Both the position numbers and the translations under genes were made by a program. Below are positions 53,718 to 62,184 of a DNA stretch of 64,000 nt, in pieces (position 1 is the first letter of the stretch; every line of letters starts with the position of its first letter). Origin of the DNA: Desertivirga xinjiangensis (GTDB lineage Bacteria; Bacteroidota; Bacteroidia; Sphingobacteriales; Sphingobacteriaceae); the NCBI RefSeq assembly GCF_024436435.1, contig NZ_JAFMZP010000001.1, positions 434,001 through 498,000 on the forward strand. Direction: 5' to 3'. Below the pieces are notes generated by a model. It had not been told where the DNA came from and searched no databases. It was given only the letters and a program-made list of their open reading frames with translations.

Positions 53718-54851
53718 ATGAAAAACTTTGTAAGAACTCTTTTAATTATCGCAATTCCCCTGATCCAGGTAAGTTGTACTTACAGTCAAAATATTAAAAC
53801 GGCTAAATCGGAAACTCAAGAAGTTCATAGAAACCCCTTGAAGGTAAGCCTAGGCGATCCTTATGTACTTTCAGATAGCAAAAGTAAAAAGTACTATATG
53901 TATGGAACCGGTGGAGTAAAGGATGGGTTCGGAGTATATTCCTCAGATAACCTCGTTGACTGGAAAAATGAAGGGCAGGTTTATTTTGGGAATACAAAGA
54001 GCTCCTGGGGAATTGACGCCTTCTGGGCTCCGGAAGTATATCAATGGAAAGATAAGTATTATATGTTTTACAGTGCTCAATGGCGGGAGAACCCTACCAG
54101 CGAACTCGAAAACTTTAAAATAGGTGTGGCTGTTTCTGATAGTCCCAAGGGGCCGTTTGTAGATATGAGCGATAAACCGCTTTTTGATCCCGGATACCCG
54201 GTAATTGACGCAAATGTCTATTTTGATCCCAGTGGTAAGTTATATTTATACTATTCACGCTGCTGCTACAAGCATCCGGTGAAATCTAAGATTGCTGATT
54301 GGGCGTTAAAAAACCGCAAGTTCGATCAGATAGAAGAGAGCTGGATCTATGGTGTTGAACTGAAGCCCGACTTCAGCGGGATCATCGGAGAACCTGTTAT
54401 GCTGTTAAGGCCACCTGTATCGATGAAAGATAAACAGGCAGAATGGGAAAGCCGCTCTGTGACCAGTGGGGAAGTAAATCGCAGATGGACTGAAGGCTCC
54501 TTTACTTTTAAACATCAAAACACGTATTATATGATGTATTCTGCAAACCACTTTGCAGGAGAGAACTATGCAGTGGGTTATGCCATGTCTAAAAGCCCCT
54601 TAGGTCCGTTTGTTAAAGCAGAAAACAACCCGATTTTGCAAAAGAATACTGCATCCGGAGGTGAAGTAACAGGTACAGGGCATAACAGTGTGGTTTTTAC
54701 CAACAATGGAAAGAACATGTATTGTGTTTATCATGGCCGGACGAAGGCTTCAGGCAAAGAGAGAGTTGTTTTTATTGACAAAATGGAAATAAAGCCTGAC
54801 GGGAGACTGGTTGTTCACGGACCGACCACCGACGAGCAGGCTCGTCCCTAA
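53718..54851 (+). CDS. GH43-family glycosidase lipoprotein
   Basis: A 377-residue protein with lipobox VSC (Cys20). The GH43 triad is D47 in LGDPYVLSD, D164 in VIDANVYFDPSG and E259 in RRWTEGSFTF, with APEVYQWKDKYYMFYSA between. Such enzymes act as alpha-L-arabinofuranosidases or beta-xylosidases. Its C-terminus (last few residues) lies in a palindromic element and the stop is at the element's end. The two GH43-like genes probably share a transcript. Confidence 0.93.
   Translation: MKNFVRTLLIIAIPLIQVSCTYSQNIKTAKSETQEVHRNPLKVSLGDPYVLSDSKSKKYYMYGTGGVKDGFGVYSSDNLVDWKNEGQVYFGNTKSSWGIDAFWAPEVYQWKDKYYMFYSAQWRENPTSELENFKIGVAVSDSPKGPFVDMSDKPLFDPGYPVIDANVYFDPSGKLYLYYSRCCYKHPVKSKIADWALKNRKFDQIEESWIYGVELKPDFSGIIGEPVMLLRPPVSMKDKQAEWESRSVTSGEVNRRWTEGSFTFKHQNTYYMMYSANHFAGENYAVGYAMSKSPLGPFVKAENNPILQKNTASGGEVTGTGHNSVVFTNNGKNMYCVYHGRTKASGKERVVFIDKMEIKPDGRLVVHGPTTDEQARP
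54831..54846. repeat. Palindrome at the 3' end of the GH43 gene
   Basis: GACGAG-CAGG-CTCGTC forms a 6-bp stem and overlaps the last codons of the GH43 gene. The same kind of 3'-end palindrome is seen at the hydrolase gene near 47200. Confidence 0.45.
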
Positions 54852-54886
54852 GCACACGTTCGCCACGTATTTCCATATAACAGGAT

Positions 54887-54920
54887 GTTAGATTTTTCGG
54901 CAACCTGTTAAAATTCTAAC
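54887..54920. terminator. Imperfect terminator-like hairpin between convergent genes
   Basis: GTTAGA/TCTAAC arms enclose T-run and A-run rich sequence, with an alternative AACAGG/CCTGTT pairing. It lies between the GH43 gene and the AraC gene, which converge. Confidence 0.55.
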
Positions 54921-54929
54921 TTGGGATCC

Positions 54930-56129
54930 TTACAAAGTCCGGATATATTCACTGGGGGTTACACCTTCTGCTTTCTTGAATGCAGAATTGAAAGTTGCCT
55001 TAGAATTGAAACCACATTCCAGTGCAATTCCTAAAATGGAAAGGTGGCTGTTTGACTCTTTAAGTACCTGCTGTTTGAACTCCTTAATACGGTATTCGTT
55101 GACAAACTCAAAAAAGTTCTTTTTAAAGATGGTATTAATCACCTGCGATAACAGGTGGCGTTTAATGAACAAGTCGGCACAAAGATCATTGATGGTAAGG
55201 TTCGAATTCAAGTAAGGCTTTTTAGTATCCATAAGGTTCAGAAGCGCCTGAGCATATTTATCTAGCTCGACAGCGCTTACTGCGCTCTTTTGATATTTCA
55301 TTCCGGAGGTTGTTTCTCCTTCTTCGACAAGCGCGGCCGAAGTACCTGTTCTAAGTTCGGAAACTGTGAAAACTGTCGGATCCTGGATCAGACGATATCC
55401 CATCCAGTATACCATGATCACCAGTAAGATAAAATTGGAAGGATAGATTGAACCGAGGAATTCTATCTGGTAAATTCTAGCATAAAAACTGATACCTGAA
55501 AGAATAATAGTTCCGAGCATTCCAATAAGAAAGTGCTTAAGCCAGTTCAACCTGACCCTGCCAGGATCGGAGTAATAAAAGGGTAAATGAGAGCTTTTCC
55601 TATAAAAGATATAGAATGCTGCACTAACAAAGGCAATATGGATAAATAGTGTAAGCTGGTTCATCCAACCCATATCATCCTGTTCAACCTGGCCCACATT
55701 TGTAAGGTATTGTAACTTTTCGTCGGTTCGCATCAGAAAATAGGGGGAAAGTATGAACAGATATGCGAAGAATGGAATAAGTAGCAGTAGATGCCGGCGT
55801 GTAAAACGAAATTCGATTTCAACGATACTTTCAGTAAGGCAAATGATTAAAGGCCCGTACAACAAAGGCAGTACCCAGCTTAGTTTGCTGAGATGAGGGA
55901 ATAGTAAGAAGTGGTTGTTCACATCGATAGCGACCAGCCCAAGATGGATCACAAATAAAAGGATCAGGCTTGCGAGCAAGCGGTTAGGCAGAAGGTTGAT
56001 TTCCTTCTTCAAAAGCAGCATGATTAAGATAAGGCCCTGAAATAATCCGGACAAAAGTACCGCAGCCAGCAATAAACTCATACCCAAAAGTAGCATAAAG
56101 GAGTATAAACTTGTCGGGTTGAACGACAA
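54930..56129 (-). CDS. AraC-family regulator with membrane-embedded N-terminus
   Basis: A 399-residue protein. The first about 245 residues form seven or eight hydrophobic helices, and the last 100 residues carry an AraC domain (KRHLLSQVINTIF and LGIALECGFNSKATFNSAFK). Internal Met12 (56096) and Met17 (56081) are alternative starts, favoured because the ATG at 56129 crowds the divergent promoter at 56111-56141. Membrane-bound AraC proteins of this type occur widely in Bacteroidota; signals are mostly unknown. It is divergent from an S41 peptidase gene. Confidence 0.88.
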   Translation of the reverse strand: MSFNPTSLYSFMLLLGMSLLLAAVLLSGLFQGLILIMLLLKKEINLLPNRLLASLILLFVIHLGLVAIDVNNHFLLFPHLSKLSWVLPLLYGPLIICLTESIVEIEFRFTRRHLLLLIPFFAYLFILSPYFLMRTDEKLQYLTNVGQVEQDDMGWMNQLTLFIHIAFVSAAFYIFYRKSSHLPFYYSDPGRVRLNWLKHFLIGMLGTIILSGISFYARIYQIEFLGSIYPSNFILLVIMVYWMGYRLIQDPTVFTVSELRTGTSAALVEEGETTSGMKYQKSAVSAVELDKYAQALLNLMDTKKPYLNSNLTINDLCADLFIKRHLLSQVINTIFKKNFFEFVNEYRIKEFKQQVLKESNSHLSILGIALECGFNSKATFNSAFKKAEGVTPSEYIRTL

Positions 56130-56141
56130 TTGATACCTTTA
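56111..56141 (+). promoter_or_regulatory. Promoter TTG-N20-TACCTTTA for the S41 peptidase gene
   Basis: TTG at 56111-56113 and TACCTTTA at 56134-56141 fit the Bacteroidota pattern except the last base; the same -7 variant appears before the cold-shock gene. It overlaps the annotated start of the divergent AraC gene, which argues for a shorter AraC product or for mutual interference. Confidence 0.6.
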
Positions 56142-56169
56142 AGTGCAGATTTGGAGAAAAATTATAACA

Positions 56170-57612
56170 ATGAAACGGCTATTTTTTCATTTCGCAATTG
56201 TTGCACTATTTACTCTCAAATCTATTGCACAGACGGCAGAGAAAAGCTTTAGTTCTGATCTGCTGAGGGAGGAGTTGAAGATGATGAAGACCACCTTAGC
56301 AGAGGCCCATCCAGGCCTGGATGTTTTTGGTCAGCGTCAGGATCTGCTAATGTTATATAACGAGATCGACCGAAAACTGGCTGAAAAAAGCGAATGGACT
56401 AATATTGAATTCTACAGGATCGCAAACCGTATGATCGCAGGTATGCAAGACTGCCACATGAAGTTCCTGCCTGGTCATAAATATTACCCTTTCTTTTTCA
56501 GGCATACAGCAGTATTTCCTTTCATTGTTCGTTTTGACGATAAAAACCAATTGGTTGTCGCTGCGGCTCAGGATCAACAATACAAAGGAAAACTACTTAA
56601 ATCAATTAACGGGCGACCAATTGGAGATATTGTAGCGGACCTGACAGGCAATATGTATGTAGATGGAAAGAGTACGGCAGCGAGGGAACAAGTAGAGCAA
56701 TACTTTAGTGCCTGGTATGCAGATTACCTTGATCTTTCGGATGAATTTCAGGTGGAACTAAGCGATCATCAGGGGAGTTCAGAAAGATTTGTTTTAAAAG
56801 GCATTGACTATGCCCAATGGAAAAAGCTGGACAGCAATCTTGTATACCTGGAACAGAACCTTAGTCTCAGAATGTTGGATGACAATGTTGCTTTCCTGCG
56901 GATTCCGAACTTTATGACGGGTAAAAAAACGTTTAGGAAGTTTCTCAGGAAAAGCTTTGGAGATATTAAAAAAAGCGGAACAGAACAGCTGATCATAGAT
57001 CTAAGGAGCAATGAGGGTGGTAACGACCGTGAAGGGATGGATCTTTACAGGTACCTGGCTAAAGATAAATTCAGATACTACAAAGATATTAAAATGGCGG
57101 TCCGCAAAGTAGAGGATCTTACCTATAGCAGCCACACCTGGTTTCCTTTTCCCAAGATATTAAAAGTTTTTATCAGAAAAAATGGAGACGGGGGCTACCG
57201 GTGGACGCTGCATAAGAATTTTGGCACTCAACGCCCGGCACGAAACGCTTTTGGAGGAAATGTCTGGATCCTGCAGGATGGCTTGAGTATGTCTGCAACA
57301 ACAGAATTCCTGAGCAGAGTGGTTGCAGATAAACGGGCTACTTTGATTGGGACCGAAACATCCGGGGCTTACAAATATGATTTTAGCGGAACTTTCCTTT
57401 TTCTCAATCTTCCCCATACCAAAATTACTATGGCTAACCCCATGGCCCTTTATACGATGGAAGTGTCGGAGATTGCGCAAAAAGATAGGGGTATTATACC
57501 TGCTTTTGAGTTACGAAGGTCAGCAGCTGGTATCCTTAAGAGCAAAGACGAACAACTGGAAACGGTTTTAAATAAGATCAAAGTCGAAAAGGTAAATGCC
57601 AGGCTTCAGTGA
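56170..57612 (+). CDS. S41-family peptidase (TSPc domain)
   Basis: 480 residues from ATG at 56170; the in-frame GTG at 56143 lies too close to the predicted start of transcription. A signal peptide (FHFAIVALFTLKSIAQ) precedes about 200 residues, then the tail-specific protease core: LIIDLRSNEGGNDREGM (about 280-297) and the catalytic Ser in GLSMSATTEFLSRVV. The Lys of the dyad is not certain. There is no obvious PDZ domain. It would degrade peptides in the periplasm or outside. Confidence 0.88.
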   Translation: MKRLFFHFAIVALFTLKSIAQTAEKSFSSDLLREELKMMKTTLAEAHPGLDVFGQRQDLLMLYNEIDRKLAEKSEWTNIEFYRIANRMIAGMQDCHMKFLPGHKYYPFFFRHTAVFPFIVRFDDKNQLVVAAAQDQQYKGKLLKSINGRPIGDIVADLTGNMYVDGKSTAAREQVEQYFSAWYADYLDLSDEFQVELSDHQGSSERFVLKGIDYAQWKKLDSNLVYLEQNLSLRMLDDNVAFLRIPNFMTGKKTFRKFLRKSFGDIKKSGTEQLIIDLRSNEGGNDREGMDLYRYLAKDKFRYYKDIKMAVRKVEDLTYSSHTWFPFPKILKVFIRKNGDGGYRWTLHKNFGTQRPARNAFGGNVWILQDGLSMSATTEFLSRVVADKRATLIGTETSGAYKYDFSGTFLFLNLPHTKITMANPMALYTMEVSEIAQKDRGIIPAFELRRSAAGILKSKDEQLETVLNKIKVEKVNARLQ

Positions 57613-57675
57613 TATGTCACAGGGGAGGTGAATTTAAATACATGAAGAGGTGTTTTAAATAAAAATAATAAAATC

Positions 57676-57705
57676 TTGTTTATTAGATAAATAGTTCTAC
57701 CTTTA
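57676..57705 (+). promoter_or_regulatory. Promoter TTG-N19-TACCTTTA of the cold-shock gene
   Basis: TTG at 57676-57678, 19 bases, then TACCTTTA at 57698-57705 matches the -33/-7 pattern except the last base. The leader to the ATG at 57724 is short (about 10 bases), unlike the long leaders of enteric csp genes. Confidence 0.65.
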
Positions 57706-57723
57706 TAGAATAAATTTAATATA

Positions 57724-57915
57724 ATGCAAAAAGGAACAGTAAAATTTTTTAATGAAACTAAAGGTTTCGGATTTATTACACCAGCGGATGGTGGAAGCGA
57801 AATCTTTGTTCATTCTTCAGGCCTTAGGGACAACGTTCGTGAAAACGATAGCGTTCAATATGAGGTTGAGCAAGGCCGTAAAGGTCTTAACGCGGTAAAT
57901 GTAACAATAGCTTAA
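57724..57915 (+). CDS. Cold-shock protein (CspA family)
   Basis: A 63-residue OB-fold protein, complete. RNA-binding motifs RNP1 (ETKGFGFITP) and RNP2 (EIFVHSSGL) are present, and the C-terminus reads VEQGRKGLNAVNVTIA, a common ending. It acts as an RNA chaperone. It has its own promoter and a hairpin terminator. Confidence 0.97.
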   Translation: MQKGTVKFFNETKGFGFITPADGGSEIFVHSSGLRDNVRENDSVQYEVEQGRKGLNAVNVTIA

Positions 57916-57937
57916 AATACTATATTTTATATCGTGA

Positions 57938-57968
57938 AGCATTCTCCTGTCCGGAGGATGCTTTTTTT
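57938..57968 (+). terminator. Intrinsic terminator of the cold-shock gene
   Basis: AGCATTCTCC pairs with GGAGGATGCT with one G-U pair, followed by seven T residues. Confidence 0.9.
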
Positions 57969-58056
57969 ATTTATACACTTCTTAGTCAAACGGATGCTTT
58001 CTTGAGCGGTTACATATAAGTTAACCGTTTGATGCTTCTGTTAGTTAATTATTACC

Positions 58057-59604
58057 ATGGAAAACGATTTAAAGAACGAGGAATTAAAAATAGAGTTAAG
58101 AACACTCACTAAAGATGATTACCTGGGTCTGAAGACTTCAATGATTGAAGCATATTCAGAATGGGAAGGCGCATCTTTCTGGGGTGAAACTCACATAAGC
58201 AAATTGGTAGAGCTATTTCCCGAAGGCCAGATCTGCCTATTGGTGAATGGGGCAATTGCAGGATGTGCCTTATCTCTCATTGTAAATTATAATAAATTTG
58301 GCGATAACCATACGTATGCGCAGATTACCGGGAACTATACATTCACCACTCACGACCCCAAAGGAGACGTTTTATATGGAATAGACTTTTTTGTTCACCC
58401 TGATTACCGCGGAATGCGAATTGGTAGGCGTCTCTACGATGCCCGGAAAGACATCTGCGAACGCTATAACCTGCGTGCAATAATTGCAGGTGGCCGTATT
58501 CCTAAATATAAGGACTATGCCGAAAAGATGACTCCGAAAGAATACCTTCAAAAGGTGAAGGGAAAAGAGATTCACGACCCTACCTTATCCTTTCAGTTAG
58601 CGAACGATTTTCACGTTAAAAAAATATTGAAAGGTTATTTACCAGGCGATACTCAATCACTTGAATACGCATCACTTTTGGAATGGAATAACATCTATTA
58701 CAACGAAGAGACGAGAAATATCAACTCCAACAAGTCGATAATCAGGTTAGGATTGGTTCAATGGCAAATGCGTCCTTTCCCTAATTTAGATTCTTTACTG
58801 GAACAAATTGAGTTTTTTGTTGACGTGGTAAGTGATTATCAGAGCGATTTTGTTTTATTCCCGGAATTGTTTAATGCGCCGTTGATGACGGCTTACAATC
58901 ATTTAAGTGGGGCAGATGCGATGAGAGAAATTGCAAATTACACTATCCCGTTAAGGAACAAATTTATAGAGTACGCCATAAGCTATAACATTAACATTAT
59001 TACCGGTAGCATGCCGTATCTTGAAAACGGAACCTTACAAAACGTTGGTTTTCTCTGCAGAAGAGACGGGTCACATGAAATGTACCGGAAGCTCCACATT
59101 ACGCCATCGGAAGTAAGTGCCTGGGGTATGGTTGGCGGTGATTCTATAAGCACTTTCGATACGGACTGCGGGAAAATAGGAATAGTGATTTGCTACGATG
59201 TTGAATTTCCTGAGCTGCCACGACTTTTAGCGGAGCAGGGAATGCAGATTCTTTTTGTTCCTTTTCTGACGGATACTCAGAACGGTTACACCCGTGTGCG
59301 CAACTGTGCTCAGGCAAGAGCGATTGAAAATGAGTGTTATGTAGCGATTGCCGGAAGCGTTGGTAATCTGCCGAAAGTTCATAATATGGATATTCAATAC
59401 GCCCAGTCGGCTGTGTTCACGCCTTCTGATTTTGCATTTCCAAGTAATGGAATAAAGGCAGAAGCTACTCCAAATACAGAAACTACACTTATTGCAGACG
59501 TAGATGTAGACCTTTTAAAAGACCTTCACAGTTTTGGTGCCGTAAGAACGCTTGCCGACCGGAGGTTGGATATCTATCAAATAGTAAATAAGTCAAAGAA
59601 ATAA
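58057..59604 (+). CDS. GNAT acetyltransferase fused to a carbon-nitrogen hydrolase
   Basis: A 515-residue two-domain protein. Residues about 13-185 are a GNAT domain with acetyl-CoA loop HPDYRGMRIGRRLYDAR. Residues about 227-500 are a nitrilase-superfamily domain with the triad E270 (LFPELFNAPL), K345 (MYRKLHITP) and C379 (IVICYDVEFPELPR). Such fusions are known in Bacteria, but their substrates are not settled; a linked acylation and amide hydrolysis is a guess. It stands alone; the upstream region contains CGGTTA/TAACCG repeats. Confidence 0.93.
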   Translation: MENDLKNEELKIELRTLTKDDYLGLKTSMIEAYSEWEGASFWGETHISKLVELFPEGQICLLVNGAIAGCALSLIVNYNKFGDNHTYAQITGNYTFTTHDPKGDVLYGIDFFVHPDYRGMRIGRRLYDARKDICERYNLRAIIAGGRIPKYKDYAEKMTPKEYLQKVKGKEIHDPTLSFQLANDFHVKKILKGYLPGDTQSLEYASLLEWNNIYYNEETRNINSNKSIIRLGLVQWQMRPFPNLDSLLEQIEFFVDVVSDYQSDFVLFPELFNAPLMTAYNHLSGADAMREIANYTIPLRNKFIEYAISYNINIITGSMPYLENGTLQNVGFLCRRDGSHEMYRKLHITPSEVSAWGMVGGDSISTFDTDCGKIGIVICYDVEFPELPRLLAEQGMQILFVPFLTDTQNGYTRVRNCAQARAIENECYVAIAGSVGNLPKVHNMDIQYAQSAVFTPSDFAFPSNGIKAEATPNTETTLIADVDVDLLKDLHSFGAVRTLADRRLDIYQIVNKSKK

Positions 59605-59710
59605 GGTGTTGTTGTTTAGAATAAAAATCCAGCGATTTGTAGACTACACCACGAAAAAGAATCTTAATGCCGGCAGTTAGCAATTTAATATTGCGATAAC
59701 ATAGCGTTTG

Positions 59711-59718
59711 TAAGTTTG
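59711..59718 (+). promoter_or_regulatory. -7 box TAAGTTTG overlapping a 12-base palindrome
   Basis: TAAGTTTG matches the consensus and runs into the perfect palindrome GTTTGCGCAAAC at 59714-59725, a possible operator. It lies about 100 bases before the phosphoesterase start, so the leader would be long. Confidence 0.45.
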
Positions 59719-59826
59719 CGCAAACGAATTTAGATTTAAGGAAGCGTTACCATTGCTGATTGAAGCATTGACTGATATCACGACACATTACTACTTGGTA
59801 AGCTTTCATAAGTCAATAACATTAAG

Positions 59827-61245
59827 ATGAACAGAAGATTTTTTTTAAACAGTTTAGGCTTCATTGCAGGAAGCGCCTTTATCAGCCTGAACAGTGATGC
59901 TTTCTCCAAATTAAATCGTAATAAAACCATTACCGGAAAGGTGATGGACAAAAATAAGGGAGTAGCTAATGTGTCTGTCTCCGATGGTTTCTCGGTGGTT
60001 CGCACAAATAGTAAGGGACAGTATACCATCACCCTGAATGATAAGGCGACTTATCTATTTATGAGTACGCCTTCTGGTTATGAATTCAAAACGAATGCTA
60101 ACCTGGCTAAGCAATACGAATCCCTGGGTAGTCGCAATGAATATGATTTTCAGCTTACCCGGCTGAAGAAGAACGACAATAAGCATCATTTTATCGTATG
60201 GGCGGATCCTCAGGTACGCACCAAGGATGATGTGAAGCAAATGATGGATACGTCAGTACCTGACACCATTGCCCAGATCAAAGCCCTTGGCCCTGATGCC
60301 CTGGTTCATGGAATTACGGTAGGTGATATCGCCTGGGACTTCCTGGAGTTCTTCGACGATTATAACAAGGCGGTAGCACAAATGGGTATTCCGTTTTTCC
60401 AGGCACTAGGCAACCACGACATGGATTATCGGAAGGGTGGTGACGAAACATCCGATAAAACATTTAAAGAGTTTTTCGGTCCCACTTATTACTCATTCAA
60501 CCGCGGAAAAGCGCATTATGTGGTGCTCGACGATGTAAGATATCTTGGCAGCGAACGTTTGTATGATGGGTACATCACAGAGGAGCAGATTGCCTGGCTG
60601 GCTAAAGATCTGGAACATGTGGATAAAGATGCTCTGCTGATCATCAACCTGCATATTCAGCTGCACAATGGTGTAAAAAACAACGCCGAGCTTTATAAAG
60701 TTCTGGAAGGATTTAAGAACGTGCACGTGATGTCAGGACACACGCATTATACCGTTAATAAGATCGCCAACGGAGTTTTTGAACACAATCATGGCGCCGT
60801 TTGTGGCGCATGGTGGGCCGGAAATATCTGCTCTGACGGTACTCCAAGAGGTTACGGTGTTTACAGCGTAGATGGCAACAAAATGGAGTGGTTTTATAAA
60901 CCTACAGGTTTATCTAAAGATCACCAGATGAGCATCTATGTAGATACGCTAACCAACCAGCATCGCTTACTTGTTAATATTTGGAACTGGGATCCTGAAT
61001 GGAAGATCGAATACAGTTTGGATGGCAAAGCCATGGGCGCGCCTGAGCAGCAAACTGGAGCTGACCCGGAGGCTGTAAGGTTAAATGGCTTAGGCAAACC
61101 AACAAAAGGCCGGGCGTTTACCAAGCCAACACAAACAGATCACCTGTTTATGGCACACTTCAAACCAGGTGTTAAGAAAGTAACTGTAAAAGCAACTGAC
61201 CGTTTTGGAAGGACTTATATTAAAGAACATACCATAGAAGCCTAA
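59827..61245 (+). CDS. Calcineurin-like phosphoesterase, exported
   Basis: A 472-residue protein with a possible Tat-type signal (NRRFFLNSLGFIAGSAF). An N-terminal MetallophosN-like beta domain (about 34-110) precedes the metallophosphatase core: D127 in VWADPQ, D167 in VGDIAW, N196-H197-D198 in LGNHDMD, the HIQLH histidine and SGHTHYTVN near residue 300. A C-terminal domain of about 120 residues follows. The substrate is unknown; phosphodiester or sugar phosphate are both possible. Confidence 0.92.
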   Translation: MNRRFFLNSLGFIAGSAFISLNSDAFSKLNRNKTITGKVMDKNKGVANVSVSDGFSVVRTNSKGQYTITLNDKATYLFMSTPSGYEFKTNANLAKQYESLGSRNEYDFQLTRLKKNDNKHHFIVWADPQVRTKDDVKQMMDTSVPDTIAQIKALGPDALVHGITVGDIAWDFLEFFDDYNKAVAQMGIPFFQALGNHDMDYRKGGDETSDKTFKEFFGPTYYSFNRGKAHYVVLDDVRYLGSERLYDGYITEEQIAWLAKDLEHVDKDALLIINLHIQLHNGVKNNAELYKVLEGFKNVHVMSGHTHYTVNKIANGVFEHNHGAVCGAWWAGNICSDGTPRGYGVYSVDGNKMEWFYKPTGLSKDHQMSIYVDTLTNQHRLLVNIWNWDPEWKIEYSLDGKAMGAPEQQTGADPEAVRLNGLGKPTKGRAFTKPTQTDHLFMAHFKPGVKKVTVKATDRFGRTYIKEHTIEA

Positions 61246-61273
61246 GACGCAAACGTGGTTAATACCCTCTAGC

Positions 61274-61305
61274 AACCCTGCAGTTTCAAAGCTGCGGGGT
61301 TTTTT
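61274..61305 (+). terminator. Intrinsic terminator after the phosphoesterase gene
   Basis: AACCCTGCAG and CTGCGGGGTT pair with one G-U and an eight-base loop, followed by a T-run. Confidence 0.85.
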
Positions 61306-61533
61306 GCTGATAAAGCTTTTCTCTTTCCTGCTACTAAATACTATTTGTCGTAGAATGTTAGCCCCTTTCAGATGTCGCTTGAGATGCTAGGCGCAGGAAA
61401 ATCTTGTATGTTGTAAGATTGCCCTTTGTTGAGCCCATGCCTTGCAGGTGTGAGCGACTTATTTACTCAAAATTCTTGTAAATGACTATTATTTTAATGT
61501 AATTATTTTGTTAACTTGCCTCATGTAATCTAA

Positions 61534-62112
61534 ATGCTTTCCGGAAAACAACATACTAAATACGATGAGAAACTGTTACAGGATCTGAGAAACGGAAACC
61601 ATAAGGCGTTCACGATTTTGTATGAAAGATATTGGTCTGATGTTCTTGATGACGCTTTTAAGCGCCTCGATGATTATGACCTATCCAAAGATGTAGTTCA
61701 GGAAGTGTTTGCTTGCCTTTGGGCAAAAGCGGGGACTATAGAAATTTTAAATCTTCCGGCATGGCTAACCTCGGTAACAAAAAATCAGGTTTTCAGTATT
61801 CTGAAAAAGCAACAGCGCCTCAAACCCCTTAGTGAAATATTTTTGGAACTGGAAGGTCATGGTGACCATTCAGATGCCAAGCTTCTTAGGCAAGAATTGT
61901 CAGATTCATATCAAGCCCTGATCAAAGCCTTACCCCAACAGCAACGCATCATTTTTAATATGCGGTATGCAGAAGATCTAAGTCCTAACGAGATTGCCAG
62001 ACTACTTAATCTCTCTCCCAAAACGGTGCGAAATCATCTTGGAAGGGCACTATTAAAGATAAAAACAGCCATCACCCTACTCCAGATCGCTCTAGTCATT
62101 ACAGAAATATAA
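61534..62112 (+). CDS. ECF RNA polymerase sigma factor (second PUL-type)
   Basis: A 192-residue sigma factor of the same Bacteroidota ECF group as the one at 29788. Region 2 includes FTILYERYWSDVLDDAFKRL and VVQEVFACLWAKAG; region 4 includes LSPNEIARLLNLSPKTVRNH. The C-terminus ends in a hydrophobic stretch (ITLLQIALVITEI). It heads a second locus with FecR and SusC. About 220 bases of AT-rich DNA after the upstream terminator hold no gene and no convincing -7 box. Confidence 0.94.
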   Translation: MLSGKQHTKYDEKLLQDLRNGNHKAFTILYERYWSDVLDDAFKRLDDYDLSKDVVQEVFACLWAKAGTIEILNLPAWLTSVTKNQVFSILKKQQRLKPLSEIFLELEGHGDHSDAKLLRQELSDSYQALIKALPQQQRIIFNMRYAEDLSPNEIARLLNLSPKTVRNHLGRALLKIKTAITLLQIALVITEI

Positions 62113-62160
62113 TTTTTTAGAAAATATTCAATGTCGCTGGGCAAAACGTTGACTTGTGAT

Positions 62161-62178
62161 ACGTGTATAAAAACACGT
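62161..62178. promoter_or_regulatory. Inverted repeat ACGTGT-ATAAAA-ACACGT before fecR
   Basis: Perfect 6-base arms end 7 bases before the ATG at 62185. It could be an operator or a hairpin controlling translation of the anti-sigma factor. Confidence 0.4.
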
Positions 62179-62184
62179 CAATAG

